A DNA stretch of 64,000 bases from JAUIIK01 sp041390865 (GTDB taxonomy: Bacteria > Chloroflexota > Chloroflexia > Thermomicrobiales > CFX8). This document shows positions 25,960 to 34,463 of this stretch, piece after piece. Position numbers and translations under genes: made by a program. Location of the stretch: contig JAWKPC010000021.1 of assembly GCA_041390865.1 (NCBI GenBank), positions 1 through 64,000 of the forward strand, written 5' to 3'. How positions within the stretch are numbered: the stretch's first letter is position 1; each line of letters opens with the position of its first letter. The notes under the pieces are model-generated. The model searched no databases. It saw only the letters and a program-made list of their open reading frames with translations, and had not been told where the DNA came from.

Positions 25960-28542
25960 CTAATCGGCCGGAACGAGGCCCGGTCGACCGTGGCAGTGCT
26001 TGTACTTCTTGCCGCTACCGCACGGGCAGGGATCGTTCCGGCCAACCTTGTTCATCTTGGCAGCGCTGCCGCTCGCCGAGCTGTTTTCCGTCGGGGAGTT
26101 CGTCATGACTGGCTGGGTCAATCGCTGGATGGGTCGGCGCTCGACATTGACGCTGTAGATCTGGTGCGCGACGTCATATTCGATGTTCCGGAGCAGCGCC
26201 TGGAACATCTCGTAGCCCTGCGTCTTGTAGGTAACCAGCGGGTCGCGCTGGGCATACGCCTGGAGACCGACACCCTGGCGCATGTCATCCATCTGAGTCA
26301 GATGCTCGCGCCACAGACGGTCCATGACGTTAAGGAGAAGTGCGCGTTCAATGCGGCGCATCAGATCGGTGCCGATCTCCTCTTCCTTGCGCTCGTAATG
26401 GACTTCGGCGTCGTCGAACAGGAAGTCGACCAGTTCCTCGCGTGGTAGATCGTCGATCTGCTCAACGTCGATGACCGAACCTGGCACAATCCCATGATAT
26501 GCCTTCACGATCTCGTCGTACTCCGGCACTGCTCCCCGATCGAGCGGCCAGTGCACGTCGACGATGACTTCGATCTGCCCATGGATGTGATCGAGGACCC
26601 GCTCGCGCATATCGTCGCCTTCGAGAATCGCGCGGCGCCGGGCGTAGATGACTTCACGCTGGCGGTTCATGACATCGTCGTATTCGACGACATGCTTCCG
26701 GATATCGAAGTTGTGGCCCTCAACCTTCGTCTGGGCATTCTCGATCGTCTTTGAAATCAGTCCGTGCTCGATCGGCATCTCGTCGTTGACGCCGAGCCGC
26801 TCCATGAGCGATCCGACACGGTCGCCGGCGAAGCGGCGCATGAGGTCGTCCTCGAGCGACAGGAAGAACTGGCTGCTGCCCGGGTCGCCCTGGCGGCCGG
26901 CGCGGCCTCGCAACTGGTTGTCGATCCGTCGGGACTCATGCCGTTCGGTACCGATGATGTGGAGCCCGCCGGCGTCCTTGACGCCTTCGCCAAGCTTGAT
27001 GTCCGTGCCGCGTCCGGCCATATTCGTGGCGATCGTGACAGCTCCGGCCTGGCCTGCTTTCTCGACGATTTCCGCCTCGCGTTCATGCTGCTTGGCGTTG
27101 AGCACTGAATGGTTGACGCCCTTTCGCCGGAGCATTTCGGAGAGCAGTTCAGACTTTTCGATCGACGTGGTGCCGACGAGGACCGGTCGCCCGCGTTCGA
27201 CTTCTTCCCGAATTTCGTCAACGATAGCGCTGAACTTCCCGAACTCGGTCCGATACACGACGTCGGTCATGTCATCGCGGACCATCGGCCGATTGGTCGG
27301 GATCACGACAACGTCCAGGCCGTAAATCGTGTAAAGCTCCTCGGCCTCGGTCTCCGCAGTGCCGGTCATGCCGGCGAGTTTGTCGTAAAGCCGGAAGTAA
27401 TTCTGGAACGTAATCGTCGCTTCCGTGACCGTCTCGCGCTGAACCCGGACGTTCTCCTTGGCCTCGATTGACTGGTGCAAGCCTTCGGAGAATCGCCGGC
27501 CGATCATCTGGCGGCCGGTGAACTCGTCGATGATGATGACCTCATCGTCCCGGACGATGTAGTCGCGATCCTTCTTGAATAGGGCCGACGCCTTGAGCGC
27601 CTGATCCAGATAATGGGTGTATTCCTCGTAGCGGTCGTCGTAGAGGCTCTCGCCCTCGCCGATGCCCAGGAGCGACTCGACACGGTCGATGCCCTCTTCT
27701 GTGAGCGTCACCGATTTGCGCTTGAGGTCGATCTCATAGTGGACGTCGTTGCGAAGCCCCTTGGCGTACTGGGCGAACTGGTAGTAGCGATCCACGTTCT
27801 CCTCCGCCTGGCCCGAGATGATGAGCGGCGTGCGAGCTTCGTCGATCAGGATGTTGTCGACCTCGTCAACGATGCAATAGTGGAGGCCGCGCTGAACCGT
27901 GCGCTCCAGGTCGGGCGCCATGTTGTCTCGCAGGTAGTCGAAACCGAACTCGTTGTTCGTCCCGTAGGTAATGTCGCAGGCATAAGCTTCGCGGCGCGAT
28001 ACTGGCCGAAGGAATCGGTTGCGCTCGTCGCCCTCGTCGTAGTCGGGGTCGAATACCAGACCGGTCTCGTGCTGGATACAGCCGATGGTCAGCCCAAGCG
28101 CATGATAGATCTGCCCCATCCACTGGGTGTCGCGCTTGGCCAGATAGTCGTTGACCGTGACGAGGTGGGCGCCCTGACCCTCCAGCGCGTTCAGGTACAT
28201 CGGCAGTGTCGCGGTGAGGGTCTTACCTTCACCGGTCTTCATCTCGGCGACTTTACCTTCGTGGAGGACGATTCCGCCAATGAGCTGGACGTCGTAGGGG
28301 CGTTCGCCGAGAATGCGGGTCGCAACTTCGCGGACGGCGGCGAAAGCGTCCGGCACGAGATCATCGAGTTCGACGCCGTTTGCCAATTCCTCCCGGAACC
28401 GTGTGGTGAGTCCCCGAAGCTCCTCGTCCGACATGCCGGCGTACTCGTCGGCAAGCGCGTTGATCTCGTCAACGACTTCTCTGAGCCGATCGAGCTCCCG
28501 TTCATTCGGGCTGCCGAGTATTCTGCTAAGTAGTTTCCTCAT
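25960..28542 (-). CDS. secA: Preprotein translocase ATPase SecA
   Basis: Motor of the Sec export pathway. 860 residues from the ATG at 28542 (MRKLLSRILGSPNERELDRL); the frame is open 279 bases further up but that extension has no homology and enters the next promoter. Walker A in EMKTGEGKTLTATLP, Walker B-like YCIVDEVDNILIDEART, helicase motifs GTDIKLGEG and RGRAGRQGDPGSS. The C-terminal zinc tail is RNDPCPCGSGKKYKHCHG. Monocistronic and convergent with the upstream unknown gene. Confidence 0.97.
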   Translation of the reverse strand: MRKLLSRILGSPNERELDRLREVVDEINALADEYAGMSDEELRGLTTRFREELANGVELDDLVPDAFAAVREVATRILGERPYDVQLIGGIVLHEGKVAEMKTGEGKTLTATLPMYLNALEGQGAHLVTVNDYLAKRDTQWMGQIYHALGLTIGCIQHETGLVFDPDYDEGDERNRFLRPVSRREAYACDITYGTNNEFGFDYLRDNMAPDLERTVQRGLHYCIVDEVDNILIDEARTPLIISGQAEENVDRYYQFAQYAKGLRNDVHYEIDLKRKSVTLTEEGIDRVESLLGIGEGESLYDDRYEEYTHYLDQALKASALFKKDRDYIVRDDEVIIIDEFTGRQMIGRRFSEGLHQSIEAKENVRVQRETVTEATITFQNYFRLYDKLAGMTGTAETEAEELYTIYGLDVVVIPTNRPMVRDDMTDVVYRTEFGKFSAIVDEIREEVERGRPVLVGTTSIEKSELLSEMLRRKGVNHSVLNAKQHEREAEIVEKAGQAGAVTIATNMAGRGTDIKLGEGVKDAGGLHIIGTERHESRRIDNQLRGRAGRQGDPGSSQFFLSLEDDLMRRFAGDRVGSLMERLGVNDEMPIEHGLISKTIENAQTKVEGHNFDIRKHVVEYDDVMNRQREVIYARRRAILEGDDMRERVLDHIHGQIEVIVDVHWPLDRGAVPEYDEIVKAYHGIVPGSVIDVEQIDDLPREELVDFLFDDAEVHYERKEEEIGTDLMRRIERALLLNVMDRLWREHLTQMDDMRQGVGLQAYAQRDPLVTYKTQGYEMFQALLRNIEYDVAHQIYSVNVERRPIQRLTQPVMTNSPTENSSASGSAAKMNKVGRNDPCPCGSGKKYKHCHGRPGLVPAD

Positions 28543-28657
28543 CGTGTTGAAATCCTCAATGTACGTTGGCGTGGCGATTGTCTGTCCAAAATGAGCGGCC
28601 AAAACGAGGTAAATCGCCGCCCGATGCTGTATCTGAAGTTTACAATAGCCTTGCGGT

Positions 28658-29098
28658 ATGGACGTGACGCTTGAGTCCTGCTCCTTGCCGTCGAATTCCG
28701 AAGCCGGACCGGGACGGTCACCAGTGCCAGAATCTGAATCCAGCCAGGACGAATCAAGAGACGTCACGTTTCCGCAACGTGTGTGGAGCATCGTCGTCCA
28801 GATTCCGCCTGGGAGCGTCACGACCTACGGCACCATCGCGGCCGTCCTCGGGAACCGGCGGGCTGCGCGTATGGTGGGTTGGGCGCTCAATTCGTGTCCA
28901 GAGGATGTCGGCGAGCACGCACACCGTGTCGTGAACCGGTACGGAGAATTGTCAGGCGGCTGGAACTGGGGACACCCGGATGTCATGAAGCACTTGCTTG
29001 AAGACGAAGGCATCGAGTTTGTCGAAGAGTACCGGGTCAACCTGGACCGTCACCTCTGGATTCCACCGATGGAAGACAATCCGGCCGGTTGCGGGTAG
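28658..29098 (+). CDS. Alkyltransferase-like (ATL) DNA-binding protein
   Basis: 146 residues. Residues 37-115 match the DNA-binding domain of O6-methylguanine methyltransferase: VWSIVVQIPPGSVTTYGTIA, NRRAARMVGWAL. Where the transferase has PCHRV, this protein has EHAHRVV: Ala88 replaces the alkyl-acceptor Cys, so it cannot transfer alkyl groups. ATL proteins bind alkylated bases and hand them to nucleotide excision repair; most carry Trp here, Ala is less common. The N-terminal 35 residues are acidic and Ser-rich with no match, so a later start is possible. It diverges from secA. TACAAT at 28641-28646 may be the -10. Confidence 0.84.
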   Translation: MDVTLESCSLPSNSEAGPGRSPVPESESSQDESRDVTFPQRVWSIVVQIPPGSVTTYGTIAAVLGNRRAARMVGWALNSCPEDVGEHAHRVVNRYGELSGGWNWGHPDVMKHLLEDEGIEFVEEYRVNLDRHLWIPPMEDNPAGCG

Positions 29099-29137
29099 GC
29101 TTGGACCGGCAATCGAAAATACGCAGGGGAGCAAAGC

Positions 29138-29473
29138 ATGAATGTTCGTGACGGCCTGGTGCAGATACGCGAACGGCTATACGAGCGCGACGCCCGAACC
29201 GAGACGCTCGAACTGGTGGACACAATGATCAAGCGCGCGTCGGAACCCGGGGCCGACAGAGCCCAGGCATCGCTGCCGCAGATCGTGGGTCTGCTTTCTC
29301 GAACTCCGGTCGCGAACGCCAACATTCGCGTCTACGACGAGCTCATGGAGCTTCAGGACGAACTGACAGCGGCCGCATCGCAGCGAGCGGTCGAAGCTGC
29401 CGAAGAGGCCTCGAAGCCGCTGCCGAAGAGCAGGAAGTATTATCGCCAGCGCCGGGAGCGCGAGCAGAACTAA
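29138..29473 (+). CDS. Small helical protein of unknown function
   Basis: Not recognised. 111 residues, strongly charged, predicted all-helical (VQIRERLYERDARTETLELV; YDELMELQDELTAA) with a basic C-terminus (SRKYYRQRREREQN). Good GGGGAG ribosome site 6 bases before the ATG and neighbours spaced 39 and about 30 bases on the same strand support a real gene. No membrane segment or cysteine. Confidence 0.75.
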   Translation: MNVRDGLVQIRERLYERDARTETLELVDTMIKRASEPGADRAQASLPQIVGLLSRTPVANANIRVYDELMELQDELTAAASQRAVEAAEEASKPLPKSRKYYRQRREREQN

Positions 29474-29505
29474 CGCCGGGTCGTTCTCTTAGCCAGTTGA
29501 ATGGG

Positions 29506-30654
29506 ATGAAGTCGCACATGTCTCTGTCGCAATTGCCCCAGCTTGCCGACGAACGGTTGCCGAAGACGCTTGAAGTGCTCAGGCAAATCGTCGAATTCGA
29601 GAGCCCGTCGAGCGAAAAGGCCGCCGTTGACCGCCTCGTCGACTTTCTTGAAAAAGAAGTTTCGTCAAGAGGAGCGGAAGTTGAGCGCGTGCCGCAAGAT
29701 GAATACGGCGATCTGTTGATCGCCCGGTGGCAGGGCGAGGGCGACAAGCCGTTGCTCGTAATGACCCATATTGATACGGTCTGGCCCCTTGGGACAATCG
29801 ACCGTATCCCATGCGCCATAGACGAAAGCGAAGGCCGCGGACCCGGCATCTATGACATGAAAGCATCCGTCGCCATGATGCTGACGGCTCTCGGCATCCT
29901 GAACGAGTCAAACCTGTTCGGCAGGTCGATCACCTGGTTGATCAACACCGAAGAGGAAGTAGGTTCACCGGCGTCCCGGCAGTACATCGAATCATTGGCT
30001 CAGGAGTCGGCGACCGTTCTCTGTCTCGAACCTCCTGTGCCGCCTGACGACGCGCTCAAAACGCAACGCAAGGGTGTCGGAATGTTCACGATGACCGTTA
30101 CCGGGAAGGCTGCACATGCCGGAGCCGACCACCAGAACGGCGTAAGCGCTATCGAGGAGCTCGCCCGGCAGATCCAGCGGCTCCACAGCCTGACCGACTA
30201 CGACATCGGGACGACAGTGAATGTCGGAGTCATCTCGGGTGGATCGAAGCGCAATGTCGTTGCTGCCGAGGCGTCGGCGTTAATTGACGTCCGGGTAGAG
30301 ACAATGGCCGAGGCCGACCGAATCGTTCCCATCGTCCAGTCAGCTACTGCCGAGCTAGATGGGGCAACGGTCACCGTTAGCGGCGAGCTGAACCGTCCGC
30401 CGATGGAGCGTTCGCTCCACGTCGTCGCAGCTTACGAACGAGCCGTCGAGATAGCGGCGTCCATTGGTCAGGAAATCCACGAATCGTCAACCGGTGGCGG
30501 CTCGGATGGCAACTTTACCGCCGCGCTCGGTGTTCCGACGATCGACGGTCTGGGTTGTCCTGGCGACGGCGCTCATGCTGAGACGGAGCATATTCAGGTC
30601 GAGAAGGTAGCTCCCCGGACGGCGCTCATCGCGGCGCTGCTCTCGCAGCTCTGA
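29506..30654 (+). CDS. M20 family metallopeptidase (glutamate carboxypeptidase-like)
   Basis: Di-zinc exopeptidase, about 382 residues. Ligand motifs: MTHIDTVWPLGT (first His and catalytic Asp), GPGIYDMKASVAMML (bridging Asp), NTEEEVGSPAS (catalytic Glu and ligand Glu), CLEPPVP (ligand), and the final His in GDGAHAETEHI. A dimerisation insert with GKAAHAGADHQNG is present. Closest to carboxypeptidase G2-type enzymes that release C-terminal Glu or act on folyl/acyl amino acids; substrate not determined. The start is uncertain (ATG 29506 or 29518). It is convergent with the B3/4 gene. Confidence 0.9.
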   Translation: MKSHMSLSQLPQLADERLPKTLEVLRQIVEFESPSSEKAAVDRLVDFLEKEVSSRGAEVERVPQDEYGDLLIARWQGEGDKPLLVMTHIDTVWPLGTIDRIPCAIDESEGRGPGIYDMKASVAMMLTALGILNESNLFGRSITWLINTEEEVGSPASRQYIESLAQESATVLCLEPPVPPDDALKTQRKGVGMFTMTVTGKAAHAGADHQNGVSAIEELARQIQRLHSLTDYDIGTTVNVGVISGGSKRNVVAAEASALIDVRVETMAEADRIVPIVQSATAELDGATVTVSGELNRPPMERSLHVVAAYERAVEIAASIGQEIHESSTGGGSDGNFTAALGVPTIDGLGCPGDGAHAETEHIQVEKVAPRTALIAALLSQL

Positions 30655-30663
30655 TCCGGCACG

Positions 30664-31382
30664 TCAGTCGCCGACGCAGAAGGTCGGATTGTCGGCAGTA
30701 ACAAGTCCGGAGAAGACTCGAGCGCCCAATGTTGATGTGCAAATCTCCGAGAGATAGTTCATCGCGGCCACGACTGCGTCGTAGGTGGTATCCATGAATC
30801 CATCCAACGGGTAGAAGATGTTGCGAGCGTCGCCTGAGACCTGACCATTTCGCCCCTGTCTCCAGACCCACCGCCGAGTCCGCACATCGCTACCGACCGC
30901 ATAGACGATCTCTCCCTCATCCGGAGGGTCGTCATCTTCCGCGAACGTCAGAAAGTGATCTCCGCCCACCGCCCGGCGCACCGCGAGCGGTTCGCCGCCG
31001 AACGTGTCGATATCATGCGTTCCTGTCGGAATCGAGTAGTAGAGGACAGCACTGTTCGCAAGATCGACTGGAACGTTGATCCTCGGGAGTTCCCCGCCGC
31101 GCTGAATTCTCTTGTGGAGTGCTTCGACGGAAGAGGGAAAGCGGCTTGCGGACCATCCCGCGGTCGAGAACGCTTCTCGCCAGGCAGCAAACTGCGTATG
31201 TTCTTTGAGATCTGATTCGCCGAAGGTCGCCCGGGCGCGAGTCTCTGCGAGGTCGAGGAGTTCGGACACCCGCGGACGACTGGCATCGATGTCGATGCCG
31301 AAGGCCGCAACACAGCCTACGATGTAGTCCGGAAAACTTTGAAATACTCGGGCGACACGCGGAAGATCGGTCGATCCGTCAC
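30664..31382 (-). CDS. B3/B4 tRNA-binding domain protein, frame broken by a one-base indel
   Basis: Stand-alone homologue of the B3/4 domain of phenylalanyl-tRNA synthetase beta, proposed in related families to act on tRNA or mischarged products. The downstream frame holds SSVEALHKRIQRGGELPRIN, GTHDIDTFGGEPLAVRRA and RRWVWRQGRNGQ. Upstream, the conserved N-terminus is split: MTDRPIFRVSPEYFKVF in one frame from GTG 31382, then FPDYIVGCVAAFGIDIDASR in the other. Adding one base in the run TTTTCCGG (minus strand, about 31329-31336) joins them into about 239 residues. The GTG overlaps the thioredoxin stop as GTGA, which supports this start. Probably a sequencing error. Confidence 0.82.
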
Positions 31383-32059
31383 GCGGGCGAGTCCTGTGCC
31401 ACGGACGAATTCGCGTCGACTTCGTCCTCTTGCGGAATCACGCGTTCGACGAGTGCCCTGAGCTGCTCTCTTGGCAGCGCCCCGACCGCGCCATCAATAA
31501 GCTGGCCGCCATGGAACACCAGCAACGTAGGGATGCTGGTAATCCGGAACTGGGCGGCGAGGTTTTGTTGCTCTTCGGTATTGACCTTGACAAATTTCAC
31601 ACGCGATACGTATTCCGTCGCAAGCGCTTCGAACACGGGGGCCATGGCCTTGCAGGGACCGCACCAAGGGGCCCAGAAGTCGGCGATGACCGGAATGTCG
31701 GATTGCATGACCTCTTCGACGAATGTATCGACCGTCACGTCGACGACGACGCTGGCATCGGCGCGTGCTTTCGCTGCGGCTTCGTCCAGTTTGCGACGTT
31801 CGTCGAGGGCTTCGTCCTCGGAGAGTCCATCGAGGATTTGGCGTTTGAGAACGCCGAACGTATCCGGATTCCGGTCATACATGATCGCGTAGCCGTCGCA
31901 GAAGTTGACGCAGGGGCCGGGACATTCGCCGCACAGCGCTGAATCGATCGAAACTCCGCCGATCTCATCGAAGCTGAAAGCACGTTCCGGGCAGACTCGC
32001 GCTGGGAAGCACTGGTCCCAGTTTCGATTGCACCGGTTCGGGTCAACGAGGGCAGGCAT
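31379..32059 (-). CDS. Ferredoxin-thioredoxin fusion protein
   Basis: 226 residues. Residues 1-55 hold seven Cys (10, 17, 23, 43, 46, 50, 54), in a pattern including CGECPGPCVNFC, likely an iron-sulfur domain. Residues 60-105 are a charged helical linker. Residues 106-212 are a complete thioredoxin fold with WCGPCK (132-137) and the cis-Pro motif SIPTLLVF. A protein with both could pass electrons from an Fe-S centre to a disulfide, or sense redox state. Its stop overlaps the GTG of the B3/4 gene. The thioredoxin is certain; the cluster type is inference. Confidence 0.88.
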   Translation of the reverse strand: MPALVDPNRCNRNWDQCFPARVCPERAFSFDEIGGVSIDSALCGECPGPCVNFCDGYAIMYDRNPDTFGVLKRQILDGLSEDEALDERRKLDEAAAKARADASVVVDVTVDTFVEEVMQSDIPVIADFWAPWCGPCKAMAPVFEALATEYVSRVKFVKVNTEEQQNLAAQFRITSIPTLLVFHGGQLIDGAVGALPREQLRALVERVIPQEDEVDANSSVAQDSPA

Positions 32060-32086
32060 GGCCGCTTGCCTTCCGTGGTTCAGCGA

Positions 32087-33412
32087 TTAGGACGCGTAGA
32101 TCGTACCGTAGCAAGGTGATACGCCTCGATCTCCTGAGACGAGCCGCTCGTACATCCGTAGCATCGAAGCTCCTACTGTGTGCCAGGAAAAACGAATAGC
32201 CGCTTGCCTCGCACCGACCTGGAGACCAGCGCGGAGATCGCGATCGCGAATGATCTCGCCGATCGAGTACGCCATTGCCTCAGGATCGCCGGGAGGTACC
32301 AGCAGGCCGCTTACACCCTCCTCGATGGTGAAGCGCATGCCGCCGACCCGCGTGGCGACGACCGGCGTGCCGCAGGCCATCGCTTCAACTGCCACAAGCC
32401 CGAACGATTCATAGCGCGAGGAGACGGCGACAACCGACGCGGCGCCGTACAGGGCCGGTAATTCCGACTGGGGTCTCGAACCGAGGAAGATCAGTTGGTC
32501 CCGGATCCCCAGTTGGTTCGCCTTTTCGGCCACTGAAGCCAGGGATCCGACCGGATTGGAGTCGCCGTCCAACTCACCGCCGACGATGGCGAGATACGGT
32601 TTCGGCTCGTACTCGTAGCCCTGGATGAGCAGCGCCATCGATTCGAGAAGCGTGTCGATGTCCTTGATCGGATCAATCCGGCCGACGAACAGGACGATCG
32701 GCGCGTCGGGCAATCCAGGAACTGTACCCGCGCCGCCGAGGAACTCGTGGGTTGGAAGCGCTGGAGGTCGATTCCGGGCGGCAATGTGCATACCTGGCAA
32801 TCTTTCGCTCCGAGGCTCCAGACCAAGCTCGGCTCGCTCATCCGGGTTCGGGGCGACGATCTGATCGACCGTGCCGACGAGCTCGCGTTCTACCCGTAGT
32901 CGAAGAGCGGATTCGGTCTGTTCTCCGGGCGTCGCGTTGTTCTTCATATGGGCCAGAGTGTGATACATGTGGACGACCGGCACGTCCCAATAGCGCTTCA
33001 GGATCCGCCCCACCCATCCTGAAAGCCAGTAATGGGTATGGATAACGTCGTAGCGCACGCCGGTCTCAAGCGCGTACATCGCCATCTCGCTCGCGAAGTC
33101 GGGCAACAGGCAGTAGAGATCGTCCTTTGCGAGTTTTTCCGGGGGGCCGGCTGTGATAGATATGAGGTTGATTCCCGGCGACAGTTCAACGACATCTGGA
33201 GTCGTGGTATCGAACCGTCGGGTGAAGATGTCGACTTCGATGCCGGATTTCGCAAGCTGTTCGGCCAACGACATCAGATAGACGGTCAGGCCGCCGGCGT
33301 CCGGTCCACCAAGCGCGCTAAGCGGCGACGTATGAACCGAGATCATGGCGACCCTGGAGATGGTTGCAACGCGTGTGAGGACGGGAGCTGCATCGGTGGC
33401 AGTTGATACCAA
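32087..33412 (-). CDS. Family-4 glycosyltransferase (MshA/sucrose-phosphate-synthase type) with two compensating indels
   Basis: Retaining GT-B enzyme, about 420-441 residues. N-terminal acceptor domain: MISVHTSPLSALGGPDAGGL and IHTHYWLSGWVG. C-terminal donor domain: PIVLFVGRIDPIKDIDTLLE and SSRYESFGLVAVEAMACGTPVV (EX7E motif). The expected PPGIDLQRFQP segment is present only in another frame between about 32716 and 32823. One base too many (run CC at 32823-32824) and one too few (at about 32715-32717) explain this, so about 36 residues of the open frame are wrong. Start is TTG 33412 or ATG 33346. The sugar is unknown; the family includes D-inositol-3-phosphate glycosyltransferase. Confidence 0.87.
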   Translation of the reverse strand: MVSTATDAAPVLTRVATISRVAMISVHTSPLSALGGPDAGGLTVYLMSLAEQLAKSGIEVDIFTRRFDTTTPDVVELSPGINLISITAGPPEKLAKDDLYCLLPDFASEMAMYALETGVRYDVIHTHYWLSGWVGRILKRYWDVPVVHMYHTLAHMKNNATPGEQTESALRLRVERELVGTVDQIVAPNPDERAELGLEPRSERLPGMHIAARNRPPALPTHEFLGGAGTVPGLPDAPIVLFVGRIDPIKDIDTLLESMALLIQGYEYEPKPYLAIVGGELDGDSNPVGSLASVAEKANQLGIRDQLIFLGSRPQSELPALYGAASVVAVSSRYESFGLVAVEAMACGTPVVATRVGGMRFTIEEGVSGLLVPPGDPEAMAYSIGEIIRDRDLRAGLQVGARQAAIRFSWHTVGASMLRMYERLVSGDRGVSPCYGTIYAS

Positions 33413-33527
33413 CGAACTATCCCTCTACCTGTTCTTCAATCAACAAATTCGGCGGCCCGAACGTGCTGCGGGCCGGAGTGCTTAACGCCGATGAAACGGG
33501 ATCTATTCCCGGGCCGGTTGCGTAGTG

Positions 33528-34094
33528 TCAGGACGGCTGGATCAAACCGTATGAACCGTCGTTGCGACGGTAGACGACCTGCGTGTCGCCTGATTCGCTG
33601 TGGCGAAATACGAAGAAATCGTGCTCGAGGAGTTCCATCTGGTCGATGGCCTCTTCGACGTCCATCGGATGGAATTCGAAGCGTTTCGTTCGCACGACTC
33701 GAGCTTCTTCGTCGGCATCGCCGACCGGCAGATCAGCTTCAGTCATCTGCTCGGCGGCGTAGCGTCCGAGATTGACCGAGTCCCGCCGCGATCGTTTGAC
33801 CTTGCGAGTGTGAAAGCGCCGGATCTGCTTCCGCATTTTTTCCACCGCCACGTCAACAGCGTGATGCTGATCGTGGTCGCGCATCTCGGACCTGAGAATC
33901 CTCCCCGGCGTTTGGACGGTGAACTGGGCGACCCATTGCTTCCCGCCCGTGCGATGCTGGACGGCGCGGAGTTCGAACTTCGAAACGGTGACGCGTTCGT
34001 TGAAGCGTTCGAGACGGTCCACGCGCTCCTGGATATAGTCTGCTACGGTATCTGCGTTATCACTACCCTGAACGTGTATCCGAACGTCGAACAC
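33528..34094 (-). CDS. hpf: Ribosome hibernation promoting factor, long form
   Basis: 188 residues from a GTG with GGGGAG 7 bases upstream; the longer frame would read into tRNA-Arg. The N-terminal S30AE domain is DVRIHVQGSDNADTVADYIQ ... VSKFELRAVQ, with a long basic linker KQIRRFHTRKVKRSRRD. The C-terminal dimerisation domain is RTKRFEFHPMDVEEAIDQME ... YRRNDGSYGLIQ. Long HPF joins two 70S ribosomes into inactive 100S dimers in stationary phase. It lies 42 bases downstream of tRNA-Arg(CCT) on the same strand and may share its transcript. Confidence 0.95.
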   Translation of the reverse strand: MFDVRIHVQGSDNADTVADYIQERVDRLERFNERVTVSKFELRAVQHRTGGKQWVAQFTVQTPGRILRSEMRDHDQHHAVDVAVEKMRKQIRRFHTRKVKRSRRDSVNLGRYAAEQMTEADLPVGDADEEARVVRTKRFEFHPMDVEEAIDQMELLEHDFFVFRHSESGDTQVVYRRNDGSYGLIQPS

Positions 34095-34136
34095 CCAAAA
34101 ACTCCCCTCGAGATCCCGGCCCCAACACAAAAACAG

Positions 34137-34209
34137 CGCCCACGGAGGGATTCGAACCCCCGACACGAGGCTTAGGACGCCCCTGCTCTGTCCCCTGAGC
34201 TACGCGGGC
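34137..34209 (-). tRNA. tRNA-Arg (anticodon CCT)
   Basis: 73-base cloverleaf on the minus strand: acceptor GCCCGCG/CGTGGGC, D-arm GCTC/GAGC, anticodon stem GGGGC/GCCTC around loop GTCCTAA, T-loop TTCGAATC. The discriminator is G. CCA is not encoded. Reads AGG codons. Confidence 0.95.
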
Positions 34210-34288
34210 AGCACAGATTCCGTTGATTCTCATTCTAGCGCATGGTCTCCGATACTCCACGCACAAGGTGTACTGAATTCTTCGGGAG

Positions 34289-34297
34289 TGCTATACT
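34289..34297 (+). promoter_or_regulatory. Extended -10 promoter of tRNA-Pro
   Basis: TGCTATACT ends 12 bases before the mature 5' end of tRNA-Pro. No convincing -35 hexamer, as with gatB, ftsH and ruvB. Confidence 0.6.
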
Positions 34298-34308
34298 GAC
34301 CGCGTCTC

Positions 34309-34383
<75 letters not shown>

Positions 34384-34390
34384 AGATCAG

Positions 34391-34429
34391 AGCCGAGAAC
34401 TCCGCTTCTGGAGTTCTCGGCTCTTTTGT
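34391..34429 (+). terminator. Intrinsic terminator after tRNA-Pro
   Basis: Perfect 13-bp stem AGCCGAGAACTCC / GGAGTTCTCGGCT, loop GCTTCT, followed by CTTTTGTT. It ends about 35 bases before the selA start, so selA must have its own promoter or depend on read-through. Confidence 0.9.
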
Positions 34430-34463
34430 TTTCCGGTTCGCAGGCAGCGAGGGATTCCGTTGG

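Noticed and set aside
27613..28533. 306-codon plus-strand frame opposite secA
   Set aside because: Lies entirely within a strongly conserved secA; no motif or ribosome site.
28543..28821. 93-residue N-terminal extension of SecA
   Set aside because: SecA homologues begin at MRKLLSR-like sequence; the extension covers the intergenic region and part of the opposite gene.
32491..32841. Separate 116-codon frame inside the GT4 gene
   Set aside because: Its PPGIDLQRFQP segment belongs to the glycosyltransferase; it is explained by two compensating indels, not by a second gene.
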